NCBI GenBank assembly: GCA_001414345.1
Contig: LLCB01000077.1
Location: 62,001-126,000, forward strand
Direction of reading: 5' to 3'
DNA from: Hymenoscyphus infarciens
Lineage: Eukaryota > Ascomycota > Leotiomycetes > Helotiales > Helotiaceae
Length of the DNA stretch: 64,000 bases
Position 1 is the stretch's first letter, and each line of letters begins with the position of its first letter. Below are positions 49,007 to 59,928 of the stretch, piece by piece. The translations under genes and the position numbers were made by a program. Below the pieces are notes generated by a model. The model saw only the letters and a program-made list of their open reading frames with translations. It was not told the DNA's origin and ran no database searches.

Positions 49007-50417
49007 TCAAACAAGGTGAGCAATTGCCATTACTTCTGGCGCATCTTTCTCCAAAATAGCCAACACATCCTTCCACGCCTGCTCCTGCATTTTTTGTCCT
49101 TCGGGTCCTAAAATGTTATGTTCTACTTCTCTGCGAAATAATTAGGTTCATACTTTGACTTGTTTTATTTTTGAGACTTACTTTCTGTAGTCCTCTTGGC
49201 TTTGATAATCAGAGAGATGGAATCCATTTTCTTTAGGTGTTGTCAATCCTGCTTGTGCCAGTGTGCGGGCTCCACCTTCCGTTGTTTTCATGGCGAGGGT
49301 CATTAGGATGTCGATTAAGGTTGAAAATACGATGTTCGTTTTGTAGTTTCGGGCGAGGTCGGATTTTGTTGGTCCTTTTTTTGTCAGTACTTGCAATTGG
49401 AATGCAGTCAAAAAACCAGAGGGTGTTGGTATCCATGTTGGGCACGAAAGCTGGCCATGGAGCGTACAGTCTTTATGATTGTGAGAAGCGAATTCTGGGA
49501 ACAAAGAATATGTTCTTTCGATTCTCCGAACTCCGTCGTACAATCGTAGACCTGGTACCGGTTACATGTACTCGGTGGTGCCTTGAGCCCAAGCCTAGGA
49601 ACCAACTTGGATCTCGTCACCCTTTGGGGGGGTGGATATTTTTTCTTACCTGGGCAAATTGAATTGACGATGATTTCCGGGCTACAGAACCGGGAATCAG
49701 CACCTTTCTATCTTCAATGGAGAAACCAACATACCCTCCATCCTTTCCAAGAGCTAATTTCACAATTTCCCGCACAACGTACTCTTCCAACAACTTACTC
49801 ACCGCATACATATCCGGATTCCCACTAGGCCAGTTCTTTTCCTGACTGAAGTACTGCGGTATTTCTTTCTGTGGCCATTTTGGCTCCTTGATCTGCACAC
49901 TTCTATGCATTCCACTCGTCACAAACCCCAAATGAGCTTTTCCTCCACCAACCTTCTTCAACCACGGTAGCAACAGTAACGCCAGAAGCGCCGTGCTCAA
50001 AACATTGGTTTGTATGGTCTCTTCGAATCCTTCCTTTCCTTCCATATATTTCGCACTGATCCAGCCTGCGTTTAATAGTACTACATCCATCTTCCCTTCG
50101 TCTTGTATCAGTTTCGAGGCGAATGCTTTCGTGCCGGCGAGTGTACTCATGTCCAACTCTCGTATGTGGACAATATCTTTTCCTCCTGTGTTTGTTGCTT
50201 CTTCGATTTGCTTCTTCGCGGCAAGAGCTTTGGATAGCGTACGTCCAGTTATCGTTACGGGGGAGGCACCGAGGTTTATGTAGTGGATTGCAACTGCGAG
50301 ACCGAGGCCTGAGGTTCCTCCTGTTATGAGGATGGATTTTTTGCTGAAGGAATTGGGTGGTGGGAGAGGGGGGAGCGCAAACTTGTTGCGGTAAATCAGG
50401 GCTATAGGGTTGACCAT
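49007..50417 (-). CDS. short-chain dehydrogenase/reductase
   Basis: Four exons (50417-49735, 49681-49650, 49374-49182, 49130-49007) give 343 aa. Introns are 53, 275 and 51 bp. The second exon is only 32 nt and encodes PEIIVNSICPG together with its neighbours, the conserved strand after the active site. The Rossmann motif TGGTSGLG is at 32-39, NAG at 116-118, a Ser at 168 in FVTSG, and the catalytic YAVSK at 204-208. The C-terminus ends DAPEVMAIAHLV. It is an NAD(P)-dependent oxidoreductase of unknown substrate. The 275-bp intron has a poor acceptor tract (A7 before AG), so that junction is the least certain. It is divergent from rrp42. Confidence 0.88.
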
Positions 50418-51004
50418 TTTTGCTGGTTTTGGGATTGAGAGGTGTGGATGATTGAGTTCGTTTTTCGGAAGACGAGAGCTTAGTGATTGAGGGATGAATT
50501 GAAGTAAATGGGAATGAGAATAGGTATAAATACTTTCTCTGTAAGAGTCTACAAGGGGCATCAGCTGGTACTATCTGCTCATAAGCAGGCTTCGTGTCTG
50601 CTTGTGTATTTTCGGAGACATAAACGGAGGAACTTAACCCGCAAGCGCCAAAAGGGATTTGAAATCAATAGATCTCGAAGTAGTAGTCAACGCAGCTTTC
50701 TAGTATCATTTAGGAATAGTTTGAAAAAACTGCCTAAGTAAAACTAACTAATTTCCTATTCTAAAATTCAATTTCTCGTTCTATACGAAAGGGGGAAAGA
50801 ACTTCGAGCCGAACCTCAGCCACGTAAAAAATATTGTCAGCCTTGCCCTAATCCCTGCATCCCGCATTTCAAGCAAAATAAATGTTAACCAAACCCCTCC
50901 GTCAATAAGTTCAACCGCACTCACCATAATCGCGTCAATTCCCTGGATAACAATTGCGCATCCCGTCTCCCCTTTTACATACCCCACGAGGGCGAAACAA
51001 AAAG
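50418..51004. promoter_or_regulatory. divergent promoter region SDR / rrp42
   Basis: 587 bp without a supported gene. It must contain both promoters. Short open frames on either strand are shadows. Confidence 0.4.
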
Positions 51005-52128
51005 ATGGCCCCCTCAGGACTCCAACAAGTCCTCCTCTCCCCCGCCGAACTCTCATACCTCCACACCTCCCTCTCCTCCACACCACCAATTCGTCCCGAC
51101 GGTCGCGCAGCAACGCAATTCCGGCCCCTCGTAGCGGAGAGTGATATATTACCTGGCACGAATGGGAGTGCGCGTATCTGTTTCGCAGATGGGACGGAGG
51201 CTATTGTTGGTGTGAAGGCTGAGGTTGAGAAATCGACAGGATATTTCAGAGAGGATAAAGTCGATGATGAAGAGGAGGAAGGAGAATTGAAGAGGGGGAG
51301 AAATGAGTGGGTGGAGATTAGTGTTGATATCCCCGGGGTGAGGGATGATGATTCGAATCCAGTTTTTTTGGCGGCGATGTTGGGGGAGGCGTTGCTTGCT
51401 GATGGGGGGTTTGTGGAGAGGCTGTGGATTAATAGAAAGTTTCATTGGAGGTTGTATTTGGATGTTTGTCTCCCTCTTTCTGAATTTTCTTGGATTTGGG
51501 CTAATTGATGAAATAGGTTCTTCTGCTCTCCCCGCCATTATCATACCCCCTCCCATTACTATCACTCACCACCCACCTCGCCCTCCTCAACACCCGACTT
51601 CCTAAACTCATATCCGAAAAAGACGAAGACCCAATGTTCGATGACGACTGGGATGCCTCTGTCTTCCTCTACGAACCCTCATCTCTCCATTCCGGTCGTC
51701 CACCTGTCACACTCCTCGTCATGGCTGTAAAAGACAACATAATTTTCGATCCCTCAAAAGAAGAACTAGCAATCGCAGATGTCGTGCTTGCAGTTTCTCT
51801 TTCTGAAAAAAGTGTTCCCTCGAGTGACATGGATATCGATTCCGAGTCGAGAAAGAGGAATTTGAGATTGTTGGCTGTGAGGACGATAGATCCTCCTAGT
51901 AGGTTAACGCATAGAGGTGTTGCGAATAAAGCCAATACCGCGACGGGAGGGACTGCGAAGAAGGGCAATTTGGAGGAAGGGAATGGGGTTGGGGAGGAAG
52001 GAGTTTGGTGTCCGCCTAGAGGGGGAGCGAAGCGGAAGTTGATCAAGGAGATGATTGGGAAGGTACTTGAGAAGAAGGGTGTGGGTGAGGAAGTGTTGGA
52101 TGGAATGCATGGTGCTGAGTTGATGTAA
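51005..52128 (+). CDS. RRP42: exosome core subunit Rrp42 (RNase PH family)
   Basis: Two exons (51005-51463 and 51517-52128; 53-bp intron, donor GTTTGT) give 356 aa. The RNase PH-like fold begins at PIRPDGRAATQFRPLVAE and includes GSARICFADGTEAIVGVKAE. An acidic insert follows near residue 85 (DDEEEEGELKRGRNEW), and later LLADGGFVERLWINRKFHW. The C-terminal domain contains DDDWDASVFLYEPSS and a low-complexity Gly/Lys region before a helical end. Eukaryotic Rrp42 is a non-catalytic ring subunit of the nuclear and cytoplasmic exosome. Distinction from Rrp45/Rrp43 rests on overall pattern, so a paralogue cannot be fully excluded. Confidence 0.88.
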
Positions 52129-52572
52129 ATGAAGATCTGGCAAGATGATGATTGTTTTGTGGTATATTGATGAACCTTACTATGAAAAAGATACCCCCAT
52201 TTTTTGTCTCATGCTCTCAACTTGTATTTGCAGATGTCGCCGACTTGAAAGGTGATGTTCAAATGGCTTCGTGCTTCCGTTTAGTCACTCGGAAAGAACG
52301 CTGTCGTTGCTCTGCGTATTCAAACTTCTGTAAAAATTTGCCAAGCTACCTAGGAGAATAACATGCTTTATTTGGGAATGTTAATAGTTTTCGATTGGAA
52401 ATCCAAATCTATTTCAAAGAGCATTGAGTCACTCACCGATTGGTCTTCAAATCTTGGCGGGTGCCGCCCGCAGCAACATTTAACTCGATCCTTCCCTCAA
52501 ACCACGAACTGGTACTCAACTAGGTACCAACAAGAGTCCGATCATACGAGAACACACAGCAAACCATCTAGC
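52129..52572. other. intergenic, no gene seen
   Basis: 3' flank of rrp42 and promoter of the HAD gene. No supported gene or repeat. Confidence 0.4.
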
Positions 52573-53687
52573 ATGGCGACAAGAAACCCCAAAACAGAGT
52601 ATGTACCTCCTTACCCCTCTATTTTACCCCGCTGATGCCATCCAAAGCTTCCCCCCAATTCGGGCCTGTCTCTTTGATATGGATGGACTTCTTATGTAAG
52701 TTTCGGAGTAGACCAACCATGTATCGAATGTATTCGAGCCTTTTCTTGTACACTCGTAAACTCGTGTACCGGTCCCCTTCAACGTTGAATATAATGATGC
52801 TCCGCTGGTTCTACGAGGCCACTGCCGTGAAGGCTATATTCGCTGCGCTCTTATACTATTTGCTCCAGCAATCATTTCCATAACCCATTTTGAGCTCTCA
52901 TAACTGAGCGAATGGGTTGAAGAAGAGGCAAGAACTGACTTACTCCAGAAACACCGAAGACATATACACTCTAGCCCACAACATTATCCTCAAAACCCTC
53001 GATGCGGGTCCCATGATATGGCCTATAAAAATGCAACTTCAAGGTCGACCGGCCCATCAAGCCATCGACCTCCTCCTCTCATACTTCAACCTCACCGACA
53101 AAATTTCCGCCGCCGAGTACACGCAAAAACTGCACGTAGTCCAAGAACAAGAATTCCGCAAAAGCGTTGCTTTACCTGGTGTCCCAAAACTTCTGGAAGA
53201 TTTAAAGAAGAGTGGAACGAAGATTGCTCTTGCTACTTCAAGTCAGAAGCACCATTTTGACATCAAGACCGCGCATTTAGAAGACCTATTCTCTGTTTTT
53301 GCAGAGGAGAACCGGGTGTTAGGTGATGATTCTAGGATTCCTAAGGGTAGGGGAAAACCCAACCCAGATATTTATCTTGTTGCGTTGAAGACTTTGAATG
53401 ATGGTTTACCAGAAGGTGAGGCGAAGATTACACCCGAGGAATGTTTGGTTTTTGAGGATGGGGTTCCGGGCGTTGTGGCGGGGAGGAGAGCGGGGATGAG
53501 GGTTGTTTGGGTTCCTCATCTTGGACTTGCGGGGGAGTTGCAAGGGAAGGAGGGGGAGGTTTTGGCGGGTCTTGCGGAGGGTGAGGGGGATGGGGTTAAA
53601 GGTGCTATTGGAGATGGCTGGGCTGAGCAGAGGATTACTTTGGAGGACTTTCCTTATGAGAAGTATGGGATTGTTGTGGGGCCTTAG
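52573..53687 (+). CDS. HAD-superfamily phosphatase (pseudouridine-5'-phosphatase-like)
   Basis: Three exons (52573-52598, 52648-52695, 52949-53687; introns 49 and 253 bp) give 270 aa. Motif I DMDGLLI (nucleophile Asp19, acid Asp21) is formed by the 48-nt second exon and continues as NTEDIYTLA in exon 3. A helical cap domain follows (QGRPAHQAIDLLLSYF). Motif II is ALATSSQ, the motif III lysine is in GKPNPDIY, and motif IV is VFEDGVPGVVAGRRAGM. The pattern is that of the subfamily I HAD hydrolases related to human PUDP (HDHD1) and yeast YKL033W-A. The substrate is a small sugar phosphate or nucleotide by inference. The low-complexity Gly/Glu insert before the end is lineage-specific. Confidence 0.9.
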
Positions 53688-54016
53688 TTGAATTTTCTCT
53701 GGATTTACGGATTGGGGGAGGTTAAAAATAAAACTAGGCAACGGAAAGGGAGATATGGTGCGAAAGTCGCGTGATTGGAAACGCATTATCTGTCTTTTTG
53801 TCTCTTAAACCAGCAGCAAAGCTTCGGGTGGCTGCGAGTGTCTTCATTTTTTGCGTTACGACTTTTCCTATCACCAGCTATGGCTTTCCTGGACTCGCCT
53901 TATTCAATCCTTGAGTTCATATTGCTTTTCTGTTATCTTGGAAGTATCAAACGAAGAGCTCAGCTTTCGGTTGTAAAATATTCTGATTCTATGGCGACTT
54001 TCTAGTGTGTTCCTAA

Positions 54017-54584
54017 GGGCCTGTTTTGCATGCATATAATTTATTATAGATATATGAGATTTGTACACGTGTACATAGCATAAAGGTATTCGTTTATTTT
54101 AAATCATATTATAGATTTTTCATGAATATATTTGCTTACTATTTGGCTCGTCGTACACATATCGATGCATATATTAGTAGACGGCCGAATTACGCTATTA
54201 ATAGTCGTGGAAGTGGTGGATATCTAGGAATATATATATATATATATATATAAAAGTTAAAGGTCAAGAGTTTAAAAGAGTATATTATTTAACTTGGGTG
54301 GTGTACATCTTAATATATATATTAAAGGAAGTGCGAGTAAAAGTGTGTACTATAATATATGCTAGCTAAACGTTAGTGCACATTATAATGTGTATACATA
54401 TTTTTATATTTTTTTGGTGGTGTATATATTAAAAAAGGACTAATATATGCGAGCCAAACAGGCCCTAATGTACATATTATGAGGAAGTGTAAGCAAAAGT
54501 GTATACTATAATTATATTTTACCACCGTATTTTTGGTGGTATACATCCTACAAATGTAGGAATATGTGCGAGCTAAACAGGCCC
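54017..54584. mobile_element. PIF/Harbinger-like MITE, compound
   Basis: The left terminus GGGCCTGTTTTGCATGC and the right terminus, whose reverse complement begins GGGCCTGTTTAGCTCGC, are inverted. TAA flanks both ends (54014-54016 and 54585-54587), the 3-bp target of PIF/Harbinger elements. A second right terminus (GCGAGCCAAACAGGCCC, ending 54465) is also followed by TAA, so the element has a duplicated right end of about 119 bp. The interior is TA-rich with GTACACGTGTAC and an ACCACC/GGTGGT hairpin. No open frame. Confidence 0.75.
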
Positions 54585-54631
54585 TAAGTTCACCGTTGGA
54601 AAAACGATGTTTTATTTTAGCTTAGGTTGTT

Positions 54632-55319
54632 TTAATATAATCGCTGTGTTTCCAGATTGAACCGGAAGTTGGGAGACTCTATGCTTGGCGCCTCCTCCTC
54701 CTCGACTTCGTATTTCTCTTTCTCGTTTAAGTCACTGAAGCTGAGAACAGTGAAGCAGCAGTCCCCTCGCCCCTCTTCCCTTTTCACCCGGTCGTCATAA
54801 ATCTTCCCTAGCTTAACATGTGCCTCGTACTTAAGTAAGACCATTTGACCGCCATCACCCGGGAAAAGGTGGTGGTGGCTGTGATAGTACCAAGTTTCTC
54901 CGCGTAGCTTTCGGGTGGTCAAATTTTGGTTTCTCTGCCACCTTGGTGAAGCAAAACTCAAATATTTTAACAGAACCCCAAGCTTGAAGACCATAGCGAT
55001 GTGGAAGTTTTTTTTATTAGATGTGATAGCTCTGTGCCCTTTGAGGCCAGCTTTGTTTCGGGCAATATTGGTGAGGATGTTTTGGAAGTTTAGAGCAAGA
55101 AGGGTTGCTGAGAGAATTCAGGTGGAGAAGTGCTCGTTTCATCGCATCGGACTTTTCATTGTTGTCATTTGAAGGGCCTTGGGCTCCTTTGGGTTTAGCC
55201 GTGCCTTCACTCATGTTGGCTGATGGTTGATGTTGAAGGATGTGTTGATGAGTGGTTGTATTCCCGGTCTGGGATATTTTTACCCAAACGAAGACATGGC
55301 AGGTGCTAGAGTTGCCCAT
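54632..55319 (-). pseudogene. unrecognised gene, probably frameshifted
   Basis: Two overlapping minus-strand frames look like parts of one protein. The first, starting at the Met at 55213 (MSEGTAKPKGAQGPSNDNNE) or at 55319, runs into a frame shift near 55110. There the second frame (ATLLALNFQNILTNIARNKA) takes over and continues to a stop at 54632, with an acidic tail (NEKEKYEVEEEEAPS). No plausible GT-AG intron joins the frames in the right phase except a 112-bp one that would leave an exon of four bases. Either the gene is broken, the base sequence has an error, or the model is wrong. I do not recognise a family. It is the first of three minus-strand genes of unknown function in this pocket. 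Confidence 0.4.
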
Positions 55320-56359
55320 GCAAACGTAGATTCACTCTGAATCAGTAAAAGTTGATATTTGCTGCTGTATGCAAATGACGTGTTTGTTTTCACGTCAGAA
55401 AAACCTGCTTGTATGACTTGATGACCTGTATTCAAGGATCACCTGAAGAAGGAAAGTAAACGGGTTGATCCATCCATAAGCTAAGTTGGTGAAGTGGTTC
55501 TGCAATCTGGGGTTTCACCTCGCGTCCAAAAGCAACAAGTAAAAAAGAAAAGAAAAGAATAGCAAAAATTGTCTCATGTTATCATTAAACCATAAATGGC
55601 AAAACTACCCACCCCTTGCGAGGTAGAAACCAGACGAACTGAGTTTGTAAACTTCCTATATTTACAGGGATGATTTCGCATATGTGTGTCGCGCAGTTTT
55701 AACGCGCCCTTTCAAGTAGCGTGGTATGAGAATAATGCTCATTATTTAATTCACTAATAAGCGAGGTCATCAAGCTGGCACTTTCCAGGTGCGCAAAAAG
55801 TCCCAAAAAACCCTCCCTAAGAAGGACCAAAAAATAACAAAAAAACTGCGTACTCTTGCGAGTCGGCCAAGTCAAACACAGCATTACCTGGGTTGTATTT
55901 TAGGCTGTCAATCCTACACTAGTTTACACGTTAAGGCGCAGGCACCCACGTATGGATGTTGCCTGTATAACCATTAGGCTATACAGGCTTCTTTACAATT
56001 GACTGACAGAACGTGCCTTATTTGAGACTTTCTACACTTTTTGTTTGTTTTGTTTTGTGGGCCCAGGTGGGGCGGGTGTACTTTGGCTAAACGAGAGCAC
56101 TTTCAAGTGAATAAACCACTAGCGTCAGGATTGAGACTCTCATCAGTGGGGTTGCGAGCACAAATTTTCAAAGCTATCATGGTCCAGTTTTGCTTGTTGA
56201 GTCTACCCCTGTTCGTAAGCCCATAGGTGCTGTTGTGGTGAATAAGCGAAAATGATAATAGCAAGACTTTGAGGTTCCCCTAGAGTGAGAGTCTAGGAAA
56301 AACTCAGATTTTATCAGTTCAATTCTCTTCTATCAAAAATCATGAGTTTCATTGAGTGT
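55320..56359. other. gene-free interval with overlapping hairpins
   Basis: No gene is supported. At 55961-55988 a perfect 9-bp inverted repeat (GCCTGTATA/TATACAGGC) encloses a 10-base loop, and its left arm can instead pair with CAGGCA at 55939-55944. Confidence 0.5.
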
Positions 56360-56725
56360 CTATTGAAGTACACAACATCCCGACGACTTGTTAATTGCAA
56401 ATCTTGGCATGAACAGATATCTATAATTTCCCCTCAACATCTCCATATTCAACGTGGTAACGTGTTTGTAGCCTTTGCCCTTGGCAAGAGAGTGGGTACC
56501 TCCATTCTTATCGCTGAAGATTTTGATTTCTCCATGTGCGTTTGAGGGAAGCTCCAATCGATTGAAACCCATGGGTTCCGCTGGGATGTTGTGTTAGCAG
56601 TTTATCAGCATGTTGCTGGAGGGAGATGACTTACTAATATTACGGTAGGGAAGGCCTTTAAAGTCTTGGTCATATTGGTCCCAAACAACAACTTCTTCAT
56701 CGGGGGGTGTTTGGTTGGCTCTCAT
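56360..56725 (-). CDS. small unrecognised protein (103 aa)
   Basis: Two exons (56725-56635, 56580-56360; 54-bp intron, donor GTAAGT, acceptor CCCAG) give 103 aa. It starts MRANQTPPDEEVVVWDQYDQ and has no signal peptide or membrane segment. The middle, GEIKIFSDKNGGTHSLAKGKG, has a strand-turn look faintly like beta/gamma-crystallin Greek keys, and the end is RFAINKSSGCCVLQ. The C-terminal CCVLQ is not a good prenylation box with five residues, but CVLQ fits a farnesylation-type CaaX pattern. Function unknown. Confidence 0.65.
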
Positions 56726-57025
56726 TTTGAGTGGTTGTAGCTTGTGGTGAGGTGTTTGGCTTTCGGGTTTTGTTTGGACTCGAATATTTGGTTAGATCTT
56801 TGGAGATGGAGATGGAGAGGGAGAGGGAGAGGGAAGAGAATGGAGACAGAGACTTAAATATATGTTGCACTTGCGAGTTTGTAACTGGACTTGATACCTA
56901 ATTATTCAATAGAATCTATTTCTTATTGTGTCATAACACCGAGTTGAATCACACAAGAGAGAGATGAGTAAAGTGTTGTTGAATTTATGATTCGAGTCAC
57001 CCAGCCCAATAACCAAGTCAAACAA

Positions 57026-57777
57026 TCATTCTGAATGGTCCGCTTCGGGCGAATACGCCGGTAATTGCTCATCCCTCCTGGGTTCCATCAACATTTGAGC
57101 TCTGGAGTTTGCAAAAGTTCTAGAGTTTCTAAACTGAAGTGCGATGTTATCTTCCCGAAGTGGATAGTGGTATCTTGGGAGACCGCTTCTTGGATATCTT
57201 CCCATGTCAACTCCCTGAACCATTGGCTTCACAATATACAGATAACGATATTGTTTATCCCTATAAACCCAAGGTGACTGGACATTTATATCACAGAGGA
57301 CACAGTTTGGGTATTCTTCATCCCTTTCAAAAGACGGAAAGCGCAAAGTAGCGACGTCAATACGGAGACCCACATGATCCGCCTCATATGGGAAATCGTA
57401 GAGTTTGTATCGATCAAAGGCGTGGATTGAGTGTATTCCTTTTTCTGTTCAAAGTGTTAGGTAATGGCTGGATATGAGCTTAAATTTTCTTACCGAGATG
57501 CTCTATTTCCAAAGATCTTGTCAATCGTCCTGTATTTGGGTCCCATACTGTGATAGGTAAAGATCGGTCAAACTTTCCCTCGATTAATTCTATTAAAGAT
57601 GTTTCAGCAATGATTCGATAGAAGGTATGTCCAGAGTTCTTTCTTACCGTTATCCTTTAGCTTTCGGACTTTGGGAGAAGTATCAGCGTAGAGCCATGGC
57701 GCGATCATTCTACTTTCTCTGTAACCGCCATGGGGACCTGGAACGGCTTTCTTTAAAATCTCCTTGGCTTGCTGCAT
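57026..57777 (-). CDS. unrecognised protein (212 aa)
   Basis: Three exons (57777-57648, 57589-57494, 57438-57026; introns 58 and 55 bp, donors GTAAGA in both) give 212 aa. It starts MQQAKEILKKAVPGPHGGYR. The body alternates short strands: LPITVWDPNTGRLTRSLEIE, HAFDRYKLYDFPYEADHVGL and SPWVYRDKQYRYLYIVKP. The last ~50 residues are Arg/Pro-rich and probably disordered. No signal peptide or transmembrane segment. I recognise no family. It lies 300 bp upstream of the 103-aa gene on the same strand; both contain a YRYLY/YRYLF strand, perhaps by chance. Confidence 0.75.
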
Positions 57778-57860
57778 CTTTCTTTTAGTAGAACCAACTT
57801 GATTTAGCTCTCGTGGTGTTTTATGCCTGGTATTTGTTTGAGTGAAAGCATTAGGTGAAC

Positions 57861-57870
57861 TTTTTATATA
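57861..57870 (-). promoter_or_regulatory. TATA box of the 212-aa gene
   Basis: TATATAAAAA on the minus strand, 84 nt upstream of the ATG at 57777. It supports that start and a short leader. Confidence 0.5.
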
Positions 57871-58284
57871 AGATAGCGGCCTACGATGAAGTGAATGTCA
57901 GAGTTTCCTTCATTGCTTTGCGGAACCCCCGTTTTCTTGAATAATTATAGCGATTATATTTTAGTCTTTGTTTAGAATAACCAAGAATAAAATTTCTGCT
58001 TTCCCTAACGTTATTAAGTTCTGCGAATAAGACTTTTACAAAAATCTAGATCCCTCCTATGAAGACTTTACTCGCCTCACTCTCAATTTCAGTCACATCT
58101 AAGCCTACAAACAGCCATCAAGAAAGCGACTTCAAACTAGACTACAGCCAAATCACCATCAAGCAAGCAAAAAGTTGTGCAACCCCTTTTATGCCAATCC
58201 AACACTCGCCTAAACAGACCCCTGCGCCCACACCACAACATCAAAACCACCAAGCTTCGTTGAAAACGCCAAGCAACCGCAACC

Positions 58285-58887
58285 ATGACAATAATCCACA
58301 TAGTCCTCTTTCAATTCAAGTCCACCGCCTCAAAAGATTCAATACAACAAGTCAGTATCCCCTCATCCCCCAAGCATTCCACACAATCCTTCCCCCACTC
58401 AAGCTCAAGCTCAAGCTCAACCCCGCCCCCTACCCCGCAATCACACCTTCCCACAACATCGTACGAGCACCACAATTCATCCAAACCAAACACACCATAT
58501 TTGATAAGTATGATTGGGATTAAACATAACTAATGAATTTTAGGCATGCCAAACAATGCTCTCCCTCTCACAGACCTGTATCCACCCCACAACCAAGAAA
58601 CCCTACATCCTAACTAGTTCAGGTGGTGCGAATAATTCGCCAGAGGGTTTGGATGTATGTTTTATTTCCCTCTTTGCCTATTCCCCTTGCGCCCTCCAAA
58701 TAACCCCTCAAATTCTTCACTCTTCATTCTCTCAAATTCATTCCTCGTTTTTGGAAAGAAAAGAAAAAAGAAAAGTAATGTTTCAAAGGGAGGGTTCACA
58801 CACGGATTCGTAAGCCATTTCGTGAAGAGCCTAGGAGGGGCCATTGAGAATGTTAGGGTGGTTGATTATGAGGCTGGGAAGTTCTGA
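58285..58887 (+). CDS. Dabb (stress-responsive alpha/beta barrel) protein, internally shortened
   Basis: Three exons (58285-58350, 58544-58654, 58789-58887; introns 193 and 134 bp) give 91 aa. It begins MTIIHIVLFQFK, the Dabb first strand, continues with a helix ending in TCIHPTTKKPYI and SSGGANNSPEGLD, then GGFTHGFVSHFVKSLGGAIE and VRVVDYEAGKF. Typical fungal Dabb proteins have about 105-115 residues, with a segment containing the E-F...D-R..Y...D-P.H motif between the HGFV strand and HFVKSL. That segment of about 19 residues is absent, although frame and splice sites are intact. Dabb proteins form small dimeric barrels, some enzymatic; with a strand and helix missing this one may not fold normally. 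Confidence 0.8.
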
Positions 58888-59139
58888 TTTCTCGGGTCCT
58901 ACAGTTTTTTGCGGAGTTGATGGGAGTTGCACTGAAGGAAACGTTGCTCAGAATTCCGGGAAGAAACCGATAAATTGTAAGATTGTTCTTTCATTCTAAA
59001 ACCCCCTATGATCGTATCGTATATGCAAGCAATCAACTCTTTTGCTGATGCTGGTATCCATCCGTAAAAACCAAACGCCACCCAATGCAACGCCCGCAGA
59101 AACCCAAATTCGAAAACCGTATATATACCGCCGTCTAAT

Positions 59140-59928
59140 TTACACCATGAAGGATTCGCCGCAACCGCATTCTTCCTCTGCAAATTTGTTAGAGGAGTTC
59201 ATAACTTATTGAGAGAGAAAGTACTTACTTATATTCGGATTGGTAAAGACAAATTTCTGGTTCAGTTTGTCTTCCGTCCAGTCCATCGTACTGTCGATGA
59301 TACTCATAAGAGCTCCGCTATCGATGATAACTTTTACTCCGTCTTGCACCACCACCTCGTCAAAAGCTCCAGCTTTGTCAACATATTCCAAGTGATATGC
59401 CAAACCACTGCACCCCTTATTCTTGACACTGATTTTTATGAGTTTGGGGTTTGGTTGGTCTAGCAGATTTCGTAATTGTTCCACCGCCCCCGGAGTCAAC
59501 TTCATAGCAGCCTTTCTTGGTCTGAGGGTATATCCACGCTTTGTTCGGACAGGCTTTGCCTTTTGTGTTTCCTGCTCGTTCGGTGTAATGGCTCGCTCGG
59601 GTACGACTTGTGTTGTTGTTCCAGCATTGTATTGCGCTGATGGCTGTGGTGGTGGCCTGATGTCGTTTACTTGAGGCATGGTCGGAGAGACTGAGTTGGG
59701 TACTCCTCCCGTCAGAGGTGGCGGAGGTTGGCTACCTAGTGTATGTGGTTGCCATGCTGTACTTGTCTGCATCTTTCGTTTCGAGGAGGCGTGGGTAGAT
59801 TGTGAGGAGGAAAACGAGCGGAGGACATGCTGGCAAGGGCGCAAAGAGGAGCATGTTGGTGATGGGGCGAATCTGAAGACAGAGCTTGCGGATGAAGCCA
59901 GAGGCGAAAATATGCGTTGTACAGGCAT
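59140..59928 (-). CDS. ISA1: mitochondrial A-type Fe-S assembly protein Isa1
   Basis: Two exons (59928-59229, 59177-59140; 51-bp intron) give 245 aa. The N-terminus is rich in Arg, Ser and Ala and lacks acidic residues (MPVQRIFSPLASSASSVFRF), a mitochondrial presequence. A Pro/Gln-rich linker of about 80 residues follows. The A-type domain starts at AAMKLTPGAVEQLRNLL and has the three cluster-binding cysteines: Cys173 in KNKGCSGLAYHLEY, and Cys237 and Cys239 in the terminal ECGCGESFMV, which is supplied by the second exon. With Isa2 and Iba57 it makes [4Fe-4S] clusters for aconitase-type enzymes. It is divergent from the ARMH3 gene. Confidence 0.96.
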
